Positions 1-8,577 of a stretch of DNA of 55,566 nt are shown here, one piece after another; the first letter of the stretch is position 1; every line of letters begins with the position of its first letter. A program made the position numbers and the translations under genes. The DNA is from Clostridiales bacterium (lineage in GTDB: Bacteria > Bacillota > Clostridia > Peptostreptococcales > Anaerovoracaceae): the NCBI GenBank assembly GCA_015058215.1, contig SVCU01000013.1, positions 1-55,566 on the forward strand, read 5' to 3'. A model generated the notes under the pieces. It was not told where the DNA came from. It worked only from the letters and a program-made list of their open reading frames with translations, and made no database searches.

Positions 1-29
1 CTGATACTAATAGGTCGAACACTTGACCA
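1..29 (+). rRNA. 23S rRNA, 3' end (partial)
   Basis: The first bases match the conserved 3' terminus of bacterial 23S rRNA (CTAATAGGTCGA followed by a short tail ending in CTTGACC). Only the last few tens of nucleotides lie in the window. A 5S gene and a tRNA follow in the usual order, which supports the call. The exact mature end is approximate. Confidence 0.85.
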
Positions 30-129
30 ATTCTGGTTGACAGATTTGAAAAGATCTGCTACGATATGCATTGTTCGGTTTTGAGGGTACGCCCTCATAC
101 GAAGTAACTGCTTCATGAAGCAGTGAACG

Positions 130-247
130 ATCCGGTGAGTATAGCGAGGATGTTACACCTGTTCCCATCTCGAACACAGTAGTTAAGCTCCTTAGCGCCA
201 AAGATACTCGGTGGGAGACTGCCCGGGAAAATAGGTCCTTGCCGGTT
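130..247 (+). rRNA. rrf: 5S rRNA
   Basis: About 118 nt with 5S hallmarks: the loop region CCCATCTCGAACACAG, then GTTAAGCTCCT, the GATACTCGGTGGGAGACTGCCCGGGA helix IV/V region read in two parts, and a terminal CCGG-containing helix. It lies about 100 nt after the 23S end, as in a standard rRNA operon. The ends are approximate by a few bases. Confidence 0.9.
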
Positions 248-255
248 CAAACAGA

Positions 256-288
256 AAGCACTATACAGTAACTTGCATAGTGCTTTTT
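256..288 (+). terminator. terminator-like hairpin between 5S and tRNA-Glu
   Basis: Arms AAGCACTAT and ATAGTGCTT (256-264 and 277-285) close a 12-nt loop and run into a T-tract at 284-288. It looks like an rRNA-operon terminator, yet tRNA-Glu begins only three bases later with no clear promoter between. It may be leaky or act as a processing stem. Confidence 0.6.
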
Positions 289-290
289 AT

Positions 291-365
291 GGCCCTATGG
301 TCAAGCGGTCAAGACATCGCCCTTTCACGGCGGTAACCCGGGTTCGATTCCCGGTGGGGTCACCA
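291..365 (+). tRNA. tRNA-Glu (UUC)
   Basis: A 75-nt cloverleaf including the encoded CCA. The acceptor stem GGCCCTA pairs with TGGGGTC (with G-U pairs), the anticodon loop CTTTCAC gives TTC, and the T-arm contains GGTTCGATTCC. It follows 5S rRNA directly and is probably cotranscribed with the rRNA operon. A strong terminator follows. Confidence 0.95.
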
Positions 366-370
366 ATCAA

Positions 371-402
371 AATGCTGAAGCCTTACGCTTCAGCATTTTT
401 TC
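371..402 (+). terminator. rho-independent terminator after tRNA-Glu
   Basis: Arms AATGCTGAAG and CTTCAGCATT enclose CCTTACG and are followed by six T. This closes the rRNA/tRNA unit. Confidence 0.85.
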
Positions 403-534
403 TTATCCAAAGTTCTGTGCGACGCAGCAAAGATACATGCAGATCCGTAACTTTTTTCTTTTCAGATGCCGCAGACTGTGGTATACTATATAGGCTTATT
501 GAATCGAAATCCACATATGCAGGAGATATATACT

Positions 535-1749
535 ATGAGAATCTTTGAAAAATCCAACAAACTGGATAACGTACTTTATGATGTTCGCGGCCCCGTCGTT
601 GACGCTGCCGATGCTATGATCGCAGATGGCATCCGTATTCTGAAGCTGAACGTGGGCAACCCTGCTCCCTTCGGCTTTGATGCTCCCCAGGAAATCCTGG
701 ACGATATGAAGCTGAACCTGCGCGCCACCCAGGGCTATTCCGACTCCAAGGGCCTCTTCGCCGCAAGAAAGGCCATCATGCAGTACTGCCAGCTGAAGGG
801 CATTCCCAATGTAGGCATCAACGATATCTACACCGGTAACGGTGTCAGCGAACTGATCACCATGTCCATGCAGGGCCTGCTGAACAACGGCGACGAAATG
901 CTGGTCCCCATGCCCGACTATCCGCTCTGGACCGGTTCCGTCAATCTGGCCGGCGGTAAGGCTGTCCACTATATGTGCGACGAAAAGTCCAACTGGTATC
1001 CCGATATCGAAGACATCCGCAACAAGATCACTCCCAAGACCAAGGGTATCGTTGTGATCAACCCCAACAACCCCACCGGTTCCCTGTATCCCAGAGAGAT
1101 CCTGCAGCAGATCGTCGATGTGGCCCGCGAATACGAGCTGATCATCTTCGCTGACGAAATCTATGACCGCCTGGTGATGGACGGCAAGGAACACATTGCC
1201 ATTTCCTCCCTGGCGCCCGATCTCTTCATGGTAAACTTCAACGGTCTGTCCAAGTCTCACCGTGTGGCCGGCTTCCGTGTGGGCTGGATGTGCCTCTCCG
1301 GCGACAAAACCAACGTTAAGGGGTATATTGAAGGTCTGAACATGCTGTCCTCCATGCGCCTCTGCTCCAATGTGCCTGCCCAGAGCATCATTCAGACTGC
1401 CATCGGCGGCAAGCAGACCATGGACGAATACCTGATGCCCGGCGGCCGCATTTTCGAACAGAGAGAATGCATCTACAAGAGATTGAATGCCATCGACGGC
1501 ATCACCGCCACCAAGCCCGATGCAGCCTTCTACATCTTCCCCAAGATCGATACCAAGAAGTTCGGCATCAAGGACGACGAAAAGTTCGTTCTGGACTTCC
1601 TGAAGAAGGAACACGTTCTGCTGATCCACGGCCGCGGCTTCAACTGGAATGAGCCCGACCACTTCCGCATCGTGTATCTGCCCCGCGTAGACGAACTGGA
1701 AACCGCCATGGACAAACTGGAACGGTTCCTGTCCACTTACCATCAGTAA
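535..1749 (+). CDS. alaA: alanine aminotransferase, AlaA-type (class I/II)
   Basis: A 404-residue fold-type I PLP aminotransferase that interconverts alanine and pyruvate with glutamate/2-oxoglutarate. It aligns by eye with E. coli AlaA along its whole length: LNVGNPAPFGFDAP near residue 40, GNGVSELI, PDYPLWT, NPNNPTG, ADEIYDR, and the PLP lysine K240 in NGLSKSHRVAGFR. The length also matches (405 in E. coli). The start at 535 is chosen over an upstream in-frame ATG because AGGAGATATATACT precedes it and the protein then begins at the family N-terminus (RIFEKSNKLDNVLYDVRGP). It is monocistronic, with a shared hairpin terminator downstream. Confidence 0.92.
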   Translation: MRIFEKSNKLDNVLYDVRGPVVDAADAMIADGIRILKLNVGNPAPFGFDAPQEILDDMKLNLRATQGYSDSKGLFAARKAIMQYCQLKGIPNVGINDIYTGNGVSELITMSMQGLLNNGDEMLVPMPDYPLWTGSVNLAGGKAVHYMCDEKSNWYPDIEDIRNKITPKTKGIVVINPNNPTGSLYPREILQQIVDVAREYELIIFADEIYDRLVMDGKEHIAISSLAPDLFMVNFNGLSKSHRVAGFRVGWMCLSGDKTNVKGYIEGLNMLSSMRLCSNVPAQSIIQTAIGGKQTMDEYLMPGGRIFEQRECIYKRLNAIDGITATKPDAAFYIFPKIDTKKFGIKDDEKFVLDFLKKEHVLLIHGRGFNWNEPDHFRIVYLPRVDELETAMDKLERFLSTYHQ

Positions 1750-1760
1750 ATTATGCAAAG

Positions 1761-1795
1761 AAAAAGCGCTCTGCCATCAGGCAGAGCGCTTTTTG
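1761..1795. terminator. bidirectional terminator between alaA and hbd
   Basis: AGCGCTCTGC and GCAGAGCGCT arms are flanked by A-tract on the left and T-tract on the right, so it can serve both convergent genes. Confidence 0.85.
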
Positions 1796-1805
1796 TATCG
1801 CGGGA

Positions 1806-2648
1806 TCAATATTTATAGAAGCCTTCACCGCTCTTGCGGCCCAGCTTGCCGGCCCGCACCATCTTCCGCAGCAGCAGGGAAGCGCGGTACTTGGAATCGT
1901 GGGTTTCTTCGTAGATGGAATCCATGATGGCCAGGCAAACATCCAGACCGATCAGGTCGCCCAGAGTCAGGGGCCCCATGCGATGGTTGGCACCCAGCTG
2001 CATGGCGGTGTCGATATCCTCGGCGGAAGCGATGCCGGTGTAAAGCAGATCGGCGGCTTCGTTGATCATGGGGATCAAAAGCTTATTGACCACGAACCCG
2101 GGGCCGCCGTTGACCTTGACCGGGGTCTTGCCGATGGCCAGTGCCATATCGTAAACGAACTGTTCCGTTTCGTCGGAAGTATGGTCGCCGCGGATGACTT
2201 CCACCAGCTTCATGACGGTGGCAGGGTTGAAGAAGTGCATACCGATGACTTTATCGGGCCGCTTGGTGGCGGAGGCGATGTCGGTGATGGAGCAGGAAGA
2301 AGTGTTGGTGGCCAGGATGGTCTCCGGCTTGCAGCGGGCATCCAGCTGCGAGAAAATGGCCTTTTTCACCTCGGGCTTTTCGAAAATGGCTTCCACCACC
2401 AGGTCGGCATCGGCCACAGCGGAAAATTCCACAACGAAACGGATGTTGTGCAGGACGGTTTTTCGAACGGATTCTTCCAGCTTTCCGGAAGCGACCTGGG
2501 CATCCAGATCCTTCTTCAGGCGGGCTTTGGCGGAATCCAGGATCTCGTCGCTGATATCACGGATGGTGACAGGGAAACCGCTGCGTGCGAAAACCTGTGC
2601 GATGCTGAGGCCCATGGTACCGGCGCCGATGATAACAATTTTCTTCAT
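1806..2648 (-). CDS. hbd: 3-hydroxybutyryl-CoA dehydrogenase
   Basis: A 280-residue NAD(P)-dependent (S)-3-hydroxyacyl-CoA dehydrogenase, usual length for Hbd. The N-terminal Rossmann motif is GAGTMG (residues 8-13). The family signatures NTSSCSI and IGMHFFNPATVMKLVEVI hold the catalytic region, and the C-terminal domain has GPGFVVNKLL and GANHRMGPLTLGDLIGLD. The start at 2648 has AAGGAG eight bases upstream. It is the last gene of a minus-strand operon with the FTR-like and DUF1015 genes. It could act in butyrate or crotonyl-CoA metabolism; the other butyrate genes are not in the window. Confidence 0.93.
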   Translation of the reverse strand: MKKIVIIGAGTMGLSIAQVFARSGFPVTIRDISDEILDSAKARLKKDLDAQVASGKLEESVRKTVLHNIRFVVEFSAVADADLVVEAIFEKPEVKKAIFSQLDARCKPETILATNTSSCSITDIASATKRPDKVIGMHFFNPATVMKLVEVIRGDHTSDETEQFVYDMALAIGKTPVKVNGGPGFVVNKLLIPMINEAADLLYTGIASAEDIDTAMQLGANHRMGPLTLGDLIGLDVCLAIMDSIYEETHDSKYRASLLLRKMVRAGKLGRKSGEGFYKY

Positions 2649-2665
2649 GGTGAAACTCCTTTGGA

Positions 2666-2863
2666 TCATTTCGATTTGTAGTAGAGCATACAGTGACAGA
2701 AACCTTCGAATTCAGGGTCTGCGATCTGCTGACGGAATTCCTCGCAGATGCATTTTGTGGCTTCGGAACGTTCCAGACGGCAGGGACAATAGCCGCCTTT
2801 CTGTTCAAGGCCTTCCTTGACGGTTTTGACCACTTCCTGGTCGGGGTTCAGTGTGACTTTCAT
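2666..2863 (-). CDS. ferredoxin:thioredoxin reductase catalytic-subunit-like protein
   Basis: A 65-residue protein with six cysteines as CPC, CIC and CHC (CPC-x9-CIC-x15-CHC). This resembles the catalytic chain of ferredoxin:thioredoxin reductase (CPC-x16-CPC-x8-CHC), which holds a [4Fe-4S] cluster beside a redox-active disulfide, but the spacing is that of a compact bacterial version. The start at 2863 follows AGGAGG; a longer reading would run into the upstream gene. It sits 14 bases after the DUF1015 gene and 17 before hbd, so it is cotranscribed. The role is inferred: iron-sulfur thiol redox, partner unknown. Confidence 0.75.
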   Translation of the reverse strand: MKVTLNPDQEVVKTVKEGLEQKGGYCPCRLERSEATKCICEEFRQQIADPEFEGFCHCMLYYKSK

Positions 2864-2877
2864 GGGGACCTCCTGCG

Positions 2878-4206
2878 CTACAGCTTGCGGCATTCCAGGT
2901 AGTATCGTTTGTCGCTGGCGAAGCCCATGGAAAAGGTTTTCCGGGGGAGGCTTCCGTCTGCGATGATGGACGGGAAGAAGCGGGTTTTGTTGATGGCGGG
3001 AAGAATGAACCCGATGGCGCCGGGCTTCCGGGAAAGCCGCAGGATCACGTGATTATCGTGAACAAAATCCAGCTTGCCGCCGTGGGAGGGGAGCCAGGAA
3101 TCCAGGAAATGGGACAGGGCGCCGATGGCCAGCACAGCGGACTCCTTGGGAATGACCACCTGGCCGGTGGTGCTGCCGAAGGCATAGCGGATGCGATGGT
3201 TTTCCGCATTGCTTGCGGAATGGCCGCCATCCTGCAGACGCCAGGCGATTTCGCCGGGATCCTCCGTCAGGTAAGAGCCGGGGTAGAACTCCAGAAGGCC
3301 CTGCAGAAGTGCTTCCGGGTCGGTATCGAAGACCATGCGGTTAATGGGCTCAAACTCCAGGGCGGGGTCGTGGATGTTGATCAGTTCCACCATGGAGAAG
3401 CGAGCCGGATGGGTCTGACGGGCTTCTTCCGTGAGACCGGTTTTGATGGTTTCCCAGCGGGCTTTGGCCGTGGCCAGGGAATGGTTTCCGTCACCGGTGG
3501 CCAGGACCATGGGGGCCTGCCCCTTCAAAGAATAGCGCTGGTTGAAATAGTCCGGGTCCGCAAAACGGGCCAATACGGAGGCGATGTGTTCTGCAAATGC
3601 GCCGTCTGCCCGGTAGCCCCGGATATGGCCGCCGCCTTCCATCAGGGGGAAATCGTAAAGGAGTTCCATGGAATCCTTTTGGGCGGTCAGAGGGTCCAGA
3701 AGAAGCTGCTTCGGGTCATCGGCCAGAACCATGACATGGCTCAGCTCCAAGGGTGCGCCGGTGCGGATGGTGATACGCGCCGGAAGCTTTTCGGCGACGG
3801 TGCCTTCCGTGGCCCGGATCATGGCGCTGCTGTCCGCGTGATAATCATATTGTTCCAGATCGATGGCACCCAGGATGCCGCGGCGGATCTTGCCGTTGGA
3901 CAGCGTGCGCTCGATGTAAATGTAGCAGGGAGAGATGGTGCGGAAGAGGCCCTGCTCCAGGTAAGAAGCCATGGAGTCGTGGGTGCTGCGGATCCGCTCC
4001 GGAAGATCCGGTTCCGTATAGAGATGTTCGGGGATCATCATGCGCAGGGTGCTGGGAGAAGAACCCACCAGATCGCTGATGTTCTGCCAGTATTCCGGCT
4101 CGGATGTATGTTGATCGCAGGCGATGACCGCCCACTTTTGTAAATCGGTGTTATCCGGCAGCAGAAATTCTGCCGGCTGAAAAATAGAAAACGGTTGATT
4201 GTGCAT
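2878..4206 (-). CDS. DUF1015 family protein
   Basis: A 442-residue cytoplasmic protein of the DUF1015 (COG4198) family, of unknown biochemical activity. The family hallmarks are the DNTDLQKWAVIACDQHTSEP region near the N-terminus (residues 18-37), HVMVLADDP, and the conserved ATGDGNHSLATAK motif near residue 237. AAGGAT precedes the ATG. It is the first gene of an operon with the FTR-like protein and hbd. From general knowledge, relatives are often seen beside serA/serC; here serCA lies about 43 kb away, so that link is not maintained locally. Confidence 0.8.
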   Translation of the reverse strand: MHNQPFSIFQPAEFLLPDNTDLQKWAVIACDQHTSEPEYWQNISDLVGSSPSTLRMMIPEHLYTEPDLPERIRSTHDSMASYLEQGLFRTISPCYIYIERTLSNGKIRRGILGAIDLEQYDYHADSSAMIRATEGTVAEKLPARITIRTGAPLELSHVMVLADDPKQLLLDPLTAQKDSMELLYDFPLMEGGGHIRGYRADGAFAEHIASVLARFADPDYFNQRYSLKGQAPMVLATGDGNHSLATAKARWETIKTGLTEEARQTHPARFSMVELINIHDPALEFEPINRMVFDTDPEALLQGLLEFYPGSYLTEDPGEIAWRLQDGGHSASNAENHRIRYAFGSTTGQVVIPKESAVLAIGALSHFLDSWLPSHGGKLDFVHDNHVILRLSRKPGAIGFILPAINKTRFFPSIIADGSLPRKTFSMGFASDKRYYLECRKL

Positions 4207-4273
4207 TCTAGTGATATCCTTTTAAGTGATTCTTTATTATACCATATCGCTGTGCAGAATGACACGATTTTTC

Positions 4274-4302
4274 TTGAGCTTTTCCGGTGAAAATGATAAA
4301 AT
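4274..4302 (+). promoter_or_regulatory. sigma-A-type promoter for tRNA-Leu
   Basis: TTGAGC (4274-4279) and TAAAAT (4297-4302) are separated by 17 bases and lie 12 bases before the tRNA. This suggests the tRNA has its own transcription start. Confidence 0.6.
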
Positions 4303-4313
4303 ATATCCGTTAT

Positions 4314-4396
4314 GCGGGCGTGGTGGAATTGGCAGACACGCAGGATTTAGGTTCCTGTGCTTCGGCGTGCAGGTTCGACCCCTGTCGCCCGCACCA
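4314..4396 (+). tRNA. tRNA-Leu (UAG)
   Basis: An 83-nt class II tRNA. The acceptor GCGGGCG pairs with CGCCCGC followed by A and the encoded CCA. The anticodon stem CAGGA/TCCTG closes the loop TTTAGGT, giving anticodon TAG. The long variable arm (TGCTTCGGCG) and GTTCGACCC T-arm are typical of tRNA-Leu. Confidence 0.95.
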
Positions 4397-4397
4397 G

Positions 4398-4437
4398 CAA
4401 AAGACTTCGGATGCGAAAGGCTCGCCCGAAGTCTTTT
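4398..4437 (+). terminator. terminator after tRNA-Leu
   Basis: AAAGACTTCGG pairs with CCGAAGTCTTT across a 15-nt loop and ends in TTTT. Confidence 0.8.
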
Positions 4438-4460
4438 GCTTTATATTTGCATTGGACGAA

Positions 4461-4491
4461 AAAGAGGCTTCCCGCCGGGAAGCCTCTTTTT
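4461..4491 (-). terminator. terminator after the carboxylesterase gene
   Basis: GAGGCTTCCC and GGGAAGCCTC form a hairpin flanked by A-tract and T-tract, so it works in either direction. It lies 17 bases beyond the minus-strand esterase stop. Confidence 0.8.
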
Positions 4492-4507
4492 GATTGCGGA
4501 TACACTG

Positions 4508-5896
4508 TTATTCGCCTACCGCTTTGTTGGTCAGCATGGTGTGGATCATCTTCAGCAGGCTGGGCTTACCCATGGCGGCAGGTTCTTCACCCAGACAGAA
4601 CACTTTCTTCGAACCGGCTGCAGAAGGTTCCCAAAGGGGGTCGCCGGAAACTCCGGCGTTCTGTTCAAAAGCGGCAGTACTTCCGTTGGGATCGCCGGTG
4701 CGGACGAAATTGCAGAGATAGCGCACCATCTGGGCGCTGAGATCGTAGTCCTTCTGCTCCATAGGCCGCCAGCAGTTTTCCAGAGTACCGAACCAGTACC
4801 AGAGGTCGCTGGAGTGCCAGGCACCGTTGTCGTCACCGGGAAGCTGCCGGTTGAAGTACCAGGTGTAACCCGGTGTCTTCTGGGCGCTGCACCATTTGCG
4901 GGCCATGCCAAGCAGGATGGGCGGCATCATGTCTTCGCTGGTGGAACCGGCCATATAGGAAATGTGCTTTTGCTTTCCTTCCGCCAGGATCTGCGTGCCG
5001 GAACCCACTACCAGACGGCCGTCCACTACGGGGAAGCAGCTGCCGCCCTTTACGTCCTTGCGGGTCTCCTGCCAGAGGGCGAAAAGCGCTTCGGGAGGAA
5101 GGGCACGGAACTCTTCCAGGGTGGAGCAGCCCGCTTTTTCCATGACGGTTTGCCAGAAGGCATAGGTTTTTTCCGCCGGGGCAGCGGAAAGAACGGGGTG
5201 GACACCGCCGCCGCTGCTCATGACGGCCCGCTGGAACATGCTTTCGCTCAAGGGGCTCAGGCAGTGCTGCTGCACGCTCATGGCACCGGCACTCTGGCCC
5301 ATGATGGTGATGTTTTCCGGATCGCCGCCGAAGGCGCTGATGTTGTCCTTCACCCACTGGATGGCGGTCAGCTGGTCGTAGAGACCGTAGTTGCCGGTGT
5401 AGCCCGCTTCTTCCTTCAGCTGAGGCAGGCAGGCGAAGCCCAGGGGGCCCAGTCGGTAGTTCAGGGTGACACCGATGATGCCTTCCAGAGGCCACACAGG
5501 GCCGTCAAAATGCTTTTCGTGACCGCAGCCGCCGGTGAACCCACCGCCGTGGATGTACACCAGAACGGGCAGTTGATCCCCTTCTTTGGCGGTGTCCGGG
5601 GTGAACACGTTGAGGAAGAGGCAGTCTTCGCTGTAGGTATAGGTTTCCCCCTTGCGGAATTCGTTGTAATAGAAGACCTTTTTCAGGTTCTTTTCTTCAT
5701 CGTAGAAAGAGCGGGGCTGGTACGAACAGCTGCCGTACTTCGTGGCATCGTAGATGCCTTCCCAGTGGGTCACCTGCAGAGGGTATTCCCAGCGTCCGGC
5801 CTTGGCGTAGCGGATGCCTTTATAAGCTGCGGTACCGGGAACTCTGCCGGCAGTGCCCTGCACCTTACCGCAGGGAGTGGAAACGAGATAATCCAT
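4508..5896 (-). CDS. type B carboxylesterase
   Basis: A 462-residue serine esterase of the carboxylesterase/p-nitrobenzyl esterase family (alpha/beta hydrolase). The oxyanion-hole motif HGGGF is at 116-120 and the nucleophile elbow GQSAGA gives Ser202. The catalytic acid-bearing region follows, and the His motif is probably GAWHSSDLWYWFG. There is no signal peptide, so it is cytoplasmic. The start at 5896 has AAGGAAGG upstream and begins with the usual short strand before GKVQG. It lies 13 bases after a GPH symporter gene, so the pair is an operon. A natural ester (for example an acylated glycoside) entering through the symporter is a reasonable but unproven substrate. Confidence 0.85.
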   Translation of the reverse strand: MDYLVSTPCGKVQGTAGRVPGTAAYKGIRYAKAGRWEYPLQVTHWEGIYDATKYGSCSYQPRSFYDEEKNLKKVFYYNEFRKGETYTYSEDCLFLNVFTPDTAKEGDQLPVLVYIHGGGFTGGCGHEKHFDGPVWPLEGIIGVTLNYRLGPLGFACLPQLKEEAGYTGNYGLYDQLTAIQWVKDNISAFGGDPENITIMGQSAGAMSVQQHCLSPLSESMFQRAVMSSGGGVHPVLSAAPAEKTYAFWQTVMEKAGCSTLEEFRALPPEALFALWQETRKDVKGGSCFPVVDGRLVVGSGTQILAEGKQKHISYMAGSTSEDMMPPILLGMARKWCSAQKTPGYTWYFNRQLPGDDNGAWHSSDLWYWFGTLENCWRPMEQKDYDLSAQMVRYLCNFVRTGDPNGSTAAFEQNAGVSGDPLWEPSAAGSKKVFCLGEEPAAMGKPSLLKMIHTMLTNKAVGE

Positions 5897-5909
5897 GAAA
5901 ATTCCTTCC

Positions 5910-7313
5910 TTATTTTGCTTCGGGAGCAGTCTGTGCTGCTGCAGCCTTCTTTTCCGCCATCTTGGCACGCACTTCGGGAGTGATGTTCCAGACGAACTTG
6001 AAAGCGGCCCAGGAGCCCAGAATGAATACAGCGGGGATCAGAACGCACAGGATCTTCAAGCCGAAAACGGTGGCATCGGTCTGTACGTCTGCGGTCCCCT
6101 GGTAGCCGATCCAGCCCAGACCATAGAGAGCGAAGCCCTGGCCGATGGTCTGGCCGATACGACGGGCCAGGTTGAAGGTACCGTAAATGGAACCTTCGGT
6201 GCGCTTACCGGTGATGTATTCGTTGTAGTCGATGGCTTCCCCCACAAGACCCCACTGCATCTGGATGGAGACCATGGCCATACCGGAACCGATGCCCAGG
6301 ATGACACCGTGTACCAGCGGGTTGACATCGGTGACCAGGTGCAGAGCGAAGAGGCAGGCGCAGATGGCACCGCCGATCAGCAGGGAATGGCGGATGACCT
6401 TTTCCAGGCCCAGCTTCTTACAGATGAAGGGAACCGCAACCATGGCACCGATCATGAAGGGGGAGGAGAGCATCTGGCTGATGGACTGGTAAGTCACATC
6501 GTGGTAAACGCCGGAGTACATGTACATGCCCAGGGTCTGTGAAGCGTACTGCATGGTGCAGATGCAGATGCCGTGGATGCACAGCGCTGCGAAGGGCCGA
6601 TTCTTCTTTACAACGGTGAGGATATCGGAGAATTTGATGTCGTCTGCCTTGGTTTCTTCCCCCACCTGGGTCCGTTCTTCGGTAAGCCCGTAGTGCAGGA
6701 AGCAGATGACGAAGCCGATGAGAGCACAGGCAACGCCGGTGATGGTGTAGCCGATGGTGGAACGGTCATCGAAGGCCTGGATCACGAAGGGGCCGATCAG
6801 ACCGGGGATCATGTTGCCGAACATGGAGCCGACACCGCGGGCAGAAGAAAGAGATGCGCGTTCTGCATCGTTGGTGGACATGGCGGACAGCAGGGAACCC
6901 ATGGGGATGTTGAACATGGTGTAGGCGGCTTCGTACAGGATCTTGCAGCTGAACAGTACAACGATCAGTGCGATGCCGTCAAAGAAGGTGGGGACCACCC
7001 ACAGTGCAATGGCGGTGATGGCCAGCAGGGGAGTGGAACGGAGCAGCCAGGGGCGGAACTTGCCGCGCTTATTCTGCTTTCTGGCGAATGCCTTATCCAT
7101 CAGCGCACCCATCATGGGGTCGTTGACAGCGTCCCAGATGGTCCAGATGATTACGAGAGTACCCAGCAGCGTGGGGTCGATGCCCAATGCGTTGGTGCAG
7201 TACATGGTAAAGGTGCTGGCCATCAGAGCGAAGGTCATGCAGCCGCCCCAGTCGCCGAACATGTAGCCGAACCAATGCTTTTTCGTCAGGCCGGTCTTCG
7301 GTGTTTTTTTCAT
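5910..7313 (-). CDS. GPH-family sugar:cation symporter (MFS)
   Basis: A 467-residue, about 12-helix transporter of the glycoside-pentoside-hexuronide:cation symporter family. The N-terminus YMFGDWGGCMTF and the loop motif WDAVNDPMMGALMD are characteristic (compare melibiose and glucuronide carriers). It imports a glycoside or uronide with Na+ or H+. It is transcribed first in an operon with the type B esterase; a leader of about 250 bases precedes it. A GH79-type glycosidase 4.3 kb away would suit a glucuronide-type substrate, but this is inference. The substrate cannot be read from sequence. Confidence 0.85.
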   Translation of the reverse strand: MKKTPKTGLTKKHWFGYMFGDWGGCMTFALMASTFTMYCTNALGIDPTLLGTLVIIWTIWDAVNDPMMGALMDKAFARKQNKRGKFRPWLLRSTPLLAITAIALWVVPTFFDGIALIVVLFSCKILYEAAYTMFNIPMGSLLSAMSTNDAERASLSSARGVGSMFGNMIPGLIGPFVIQAFDDRSTIGYTITGVACALIGFVICFLHYGLTEERTQVGEETKADDIKFSDILTVVKKNRPFAALCIHGICICTMQYASQTLGMYMYSGVYHDVTYQSISQMLSSPFMIGAMVAVPFICKKLGLEKVIRHSLLIGGAICACLFALHLVTDVNPLVHGVILGIGSGMAMVSIQMQWGLVGEAIDYNEYITGKRTEGSIYGTFNLARRIGQTIGQGFALYGLGWIGYQGTADVQTDATVFGLKILCVLIPAVFILGSWAAFKFVWNITPEVRAKMAEKKAAAAQTAPEAK

Positions 7314-7572
7314 AATAAGCCCTCCAAAGTATGTTGTTTTTGCGGAAAAAAGACCTTTCCGCAGGATATGTATTACAATTCGAGTTTATACAAATTAACT
7401 TGTTTTGTAAAGAAAAACCGGAGTAAAAAGGAAAAAGAATGCTGCGCACCAAAGAACAATTTTTCTTGCCTGCGGCCTGCTGCCGCTCTTCCCTTTTCGA
7501 CAAAATGTGCTATACTGAACGGAGGGGAGCCCTGTGCAGAGGGCTTGAACTTACAAAAGGGGAGACCGAACC

Positions 7573-8565
7573 ATGAACAAATTATTTGGCGAGAATGTAA
7601 AACTGATGCGTACGGTGATCGTGGTGCTTTTGGTGCTGACTCTGGCAGTGCCCGGCGGCCTTGTGATCTACGGCAGCCATCTGCTGCAGCAGAAAGACCG
7701 GAGCCTGCAGGAAACCGCAGGCCTTCTGGAACAGGCCGAAGGCAAGCTGGAAACTGCGGAAGGAAAGCTCCAGACCGCAGAAACCAAGCTGAAGGAGCAG
7801 GAGACCATCAACCAGCAGCTCAACGAAGAACTGCAGAAAAAGGTGGATATCGAAGAAGGCAGAGTGCGGGGAGAATCTCCGTATGCACACCTCTATCCCG
7901 ATTTTTATGCACCCAAGAACGATAAGATCGCGTACCGCGAAACCGGTGTCATGTACCTGACCTTCGATGACGGCCCCTCTGCCCGTACGGAAGAAGTGCT
8001 GAACATCCTGAAGGAAAAGAATGTGCAGGCCACCTTCTTCGTGCTGCGGGGCCAGGGTACTTATAATAAAGCCATGCTGCAGCGCATGACGGAGGAGGGC
8101 CATACCATCGGCATGCATTCCTCCAGCCACAACTATAAAAAGATCTATGCGTCCGTGGAAGCTTTCCTGGGCGATATGTACCAGAACTACCTGGATATCA
8201 AGAATGCCACCGGCACCGCACCCACTCTGTTCCGGTTCCCCGGCGGCAGCATCAATGCCTATAACAGCGGTATTTATCAGGAAATCACTGCGGAAATGCT
8301 GCGCAGAGGGTTCATTCCCTTCGACTGGAATATTTCCAGCCAGGATGCGGCAGCCTATGGTCCGAAGGATGCGGAAACGCTTGCGGCCAATGTGTTGAAC
8401 GGTGCGGAAGGTCTCAGCTACGGCGTAGTGCTGATGCACGATGCCGGAGACAAGGTGACCACCGTGGAAGCTCTGCCCGCCATGATCGACGGTCTGGCCG
8501 AGAAGGGTTGGAAATTCAAGGCGCTGACACCCCAGGTGCTGCCTGTGGTGTTCAACTACCGATAG
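7573..8565 (+). CDS. membrane-anchored polysaccharide deacetylase (NodB domain)
   Basis: 330 residues. One N-terminal transmembrane segment (about 12-34) is followed by a coiled-coil with repeats of the type EGKLxTAExKL (about 45-92), and then a carbohydrate esterase 4 (NodB) domain. Catalytic motifs are TFDDGPS (D132, D133), HSSSH (H182, H186), RFPGGS and LMHDAG. It most likely removes N-acetyl groups from peptidoglycan or another wall polymer outside the membrane. AAGGGGAG precedes the ATG. It is followed 12 bases later by the MaoC gene, which may be cotranscribed though functionally unrelated. Confidence 0.88.
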   Translation: MNKLFGENVKLMRTVIVVLLVLTLAVPGGLVIYGSHLLQQKDRSLQETAGLLEQAEGKLETAEGKLQTAETKLKEQETINQQLNEELQKKVDIEEGRVRGESPYAHLYPDFYAPKNDKIAYRETGVMYLTFDDGPSARTEEVLNILKEKNVQATFFVLRGQGTYNKAMLQRMTEEGHTIGMHSSSHNYKKIYASVEAFLGDMYQNYLDIKNATGTAPTLFRFPGGSINAYNSGIYQEITAEMLRRGFIPFDWNISSQDAAAYGPKDAETLAANVLNGAEGLSYGVVLMHDAGDKVTTVEALPAMIDGLAEKGWKFKALTPQVLPVVFNYR

Positions 8566-8577
8566 GAGGAAACGACT

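Noticed and set aside
273-548. Short frame across tRNA-Glu
   Set aside because: It overlaps the tRNA and its terminator; the translated sequence has no protein character.
4226-5983. 585-codon frame covering tRNA-Leu and opposite the carboxylesterase
   Set aside because: It crosses a tRNA and terminators and lacks any domain; the minus-strand esterase explains the region.
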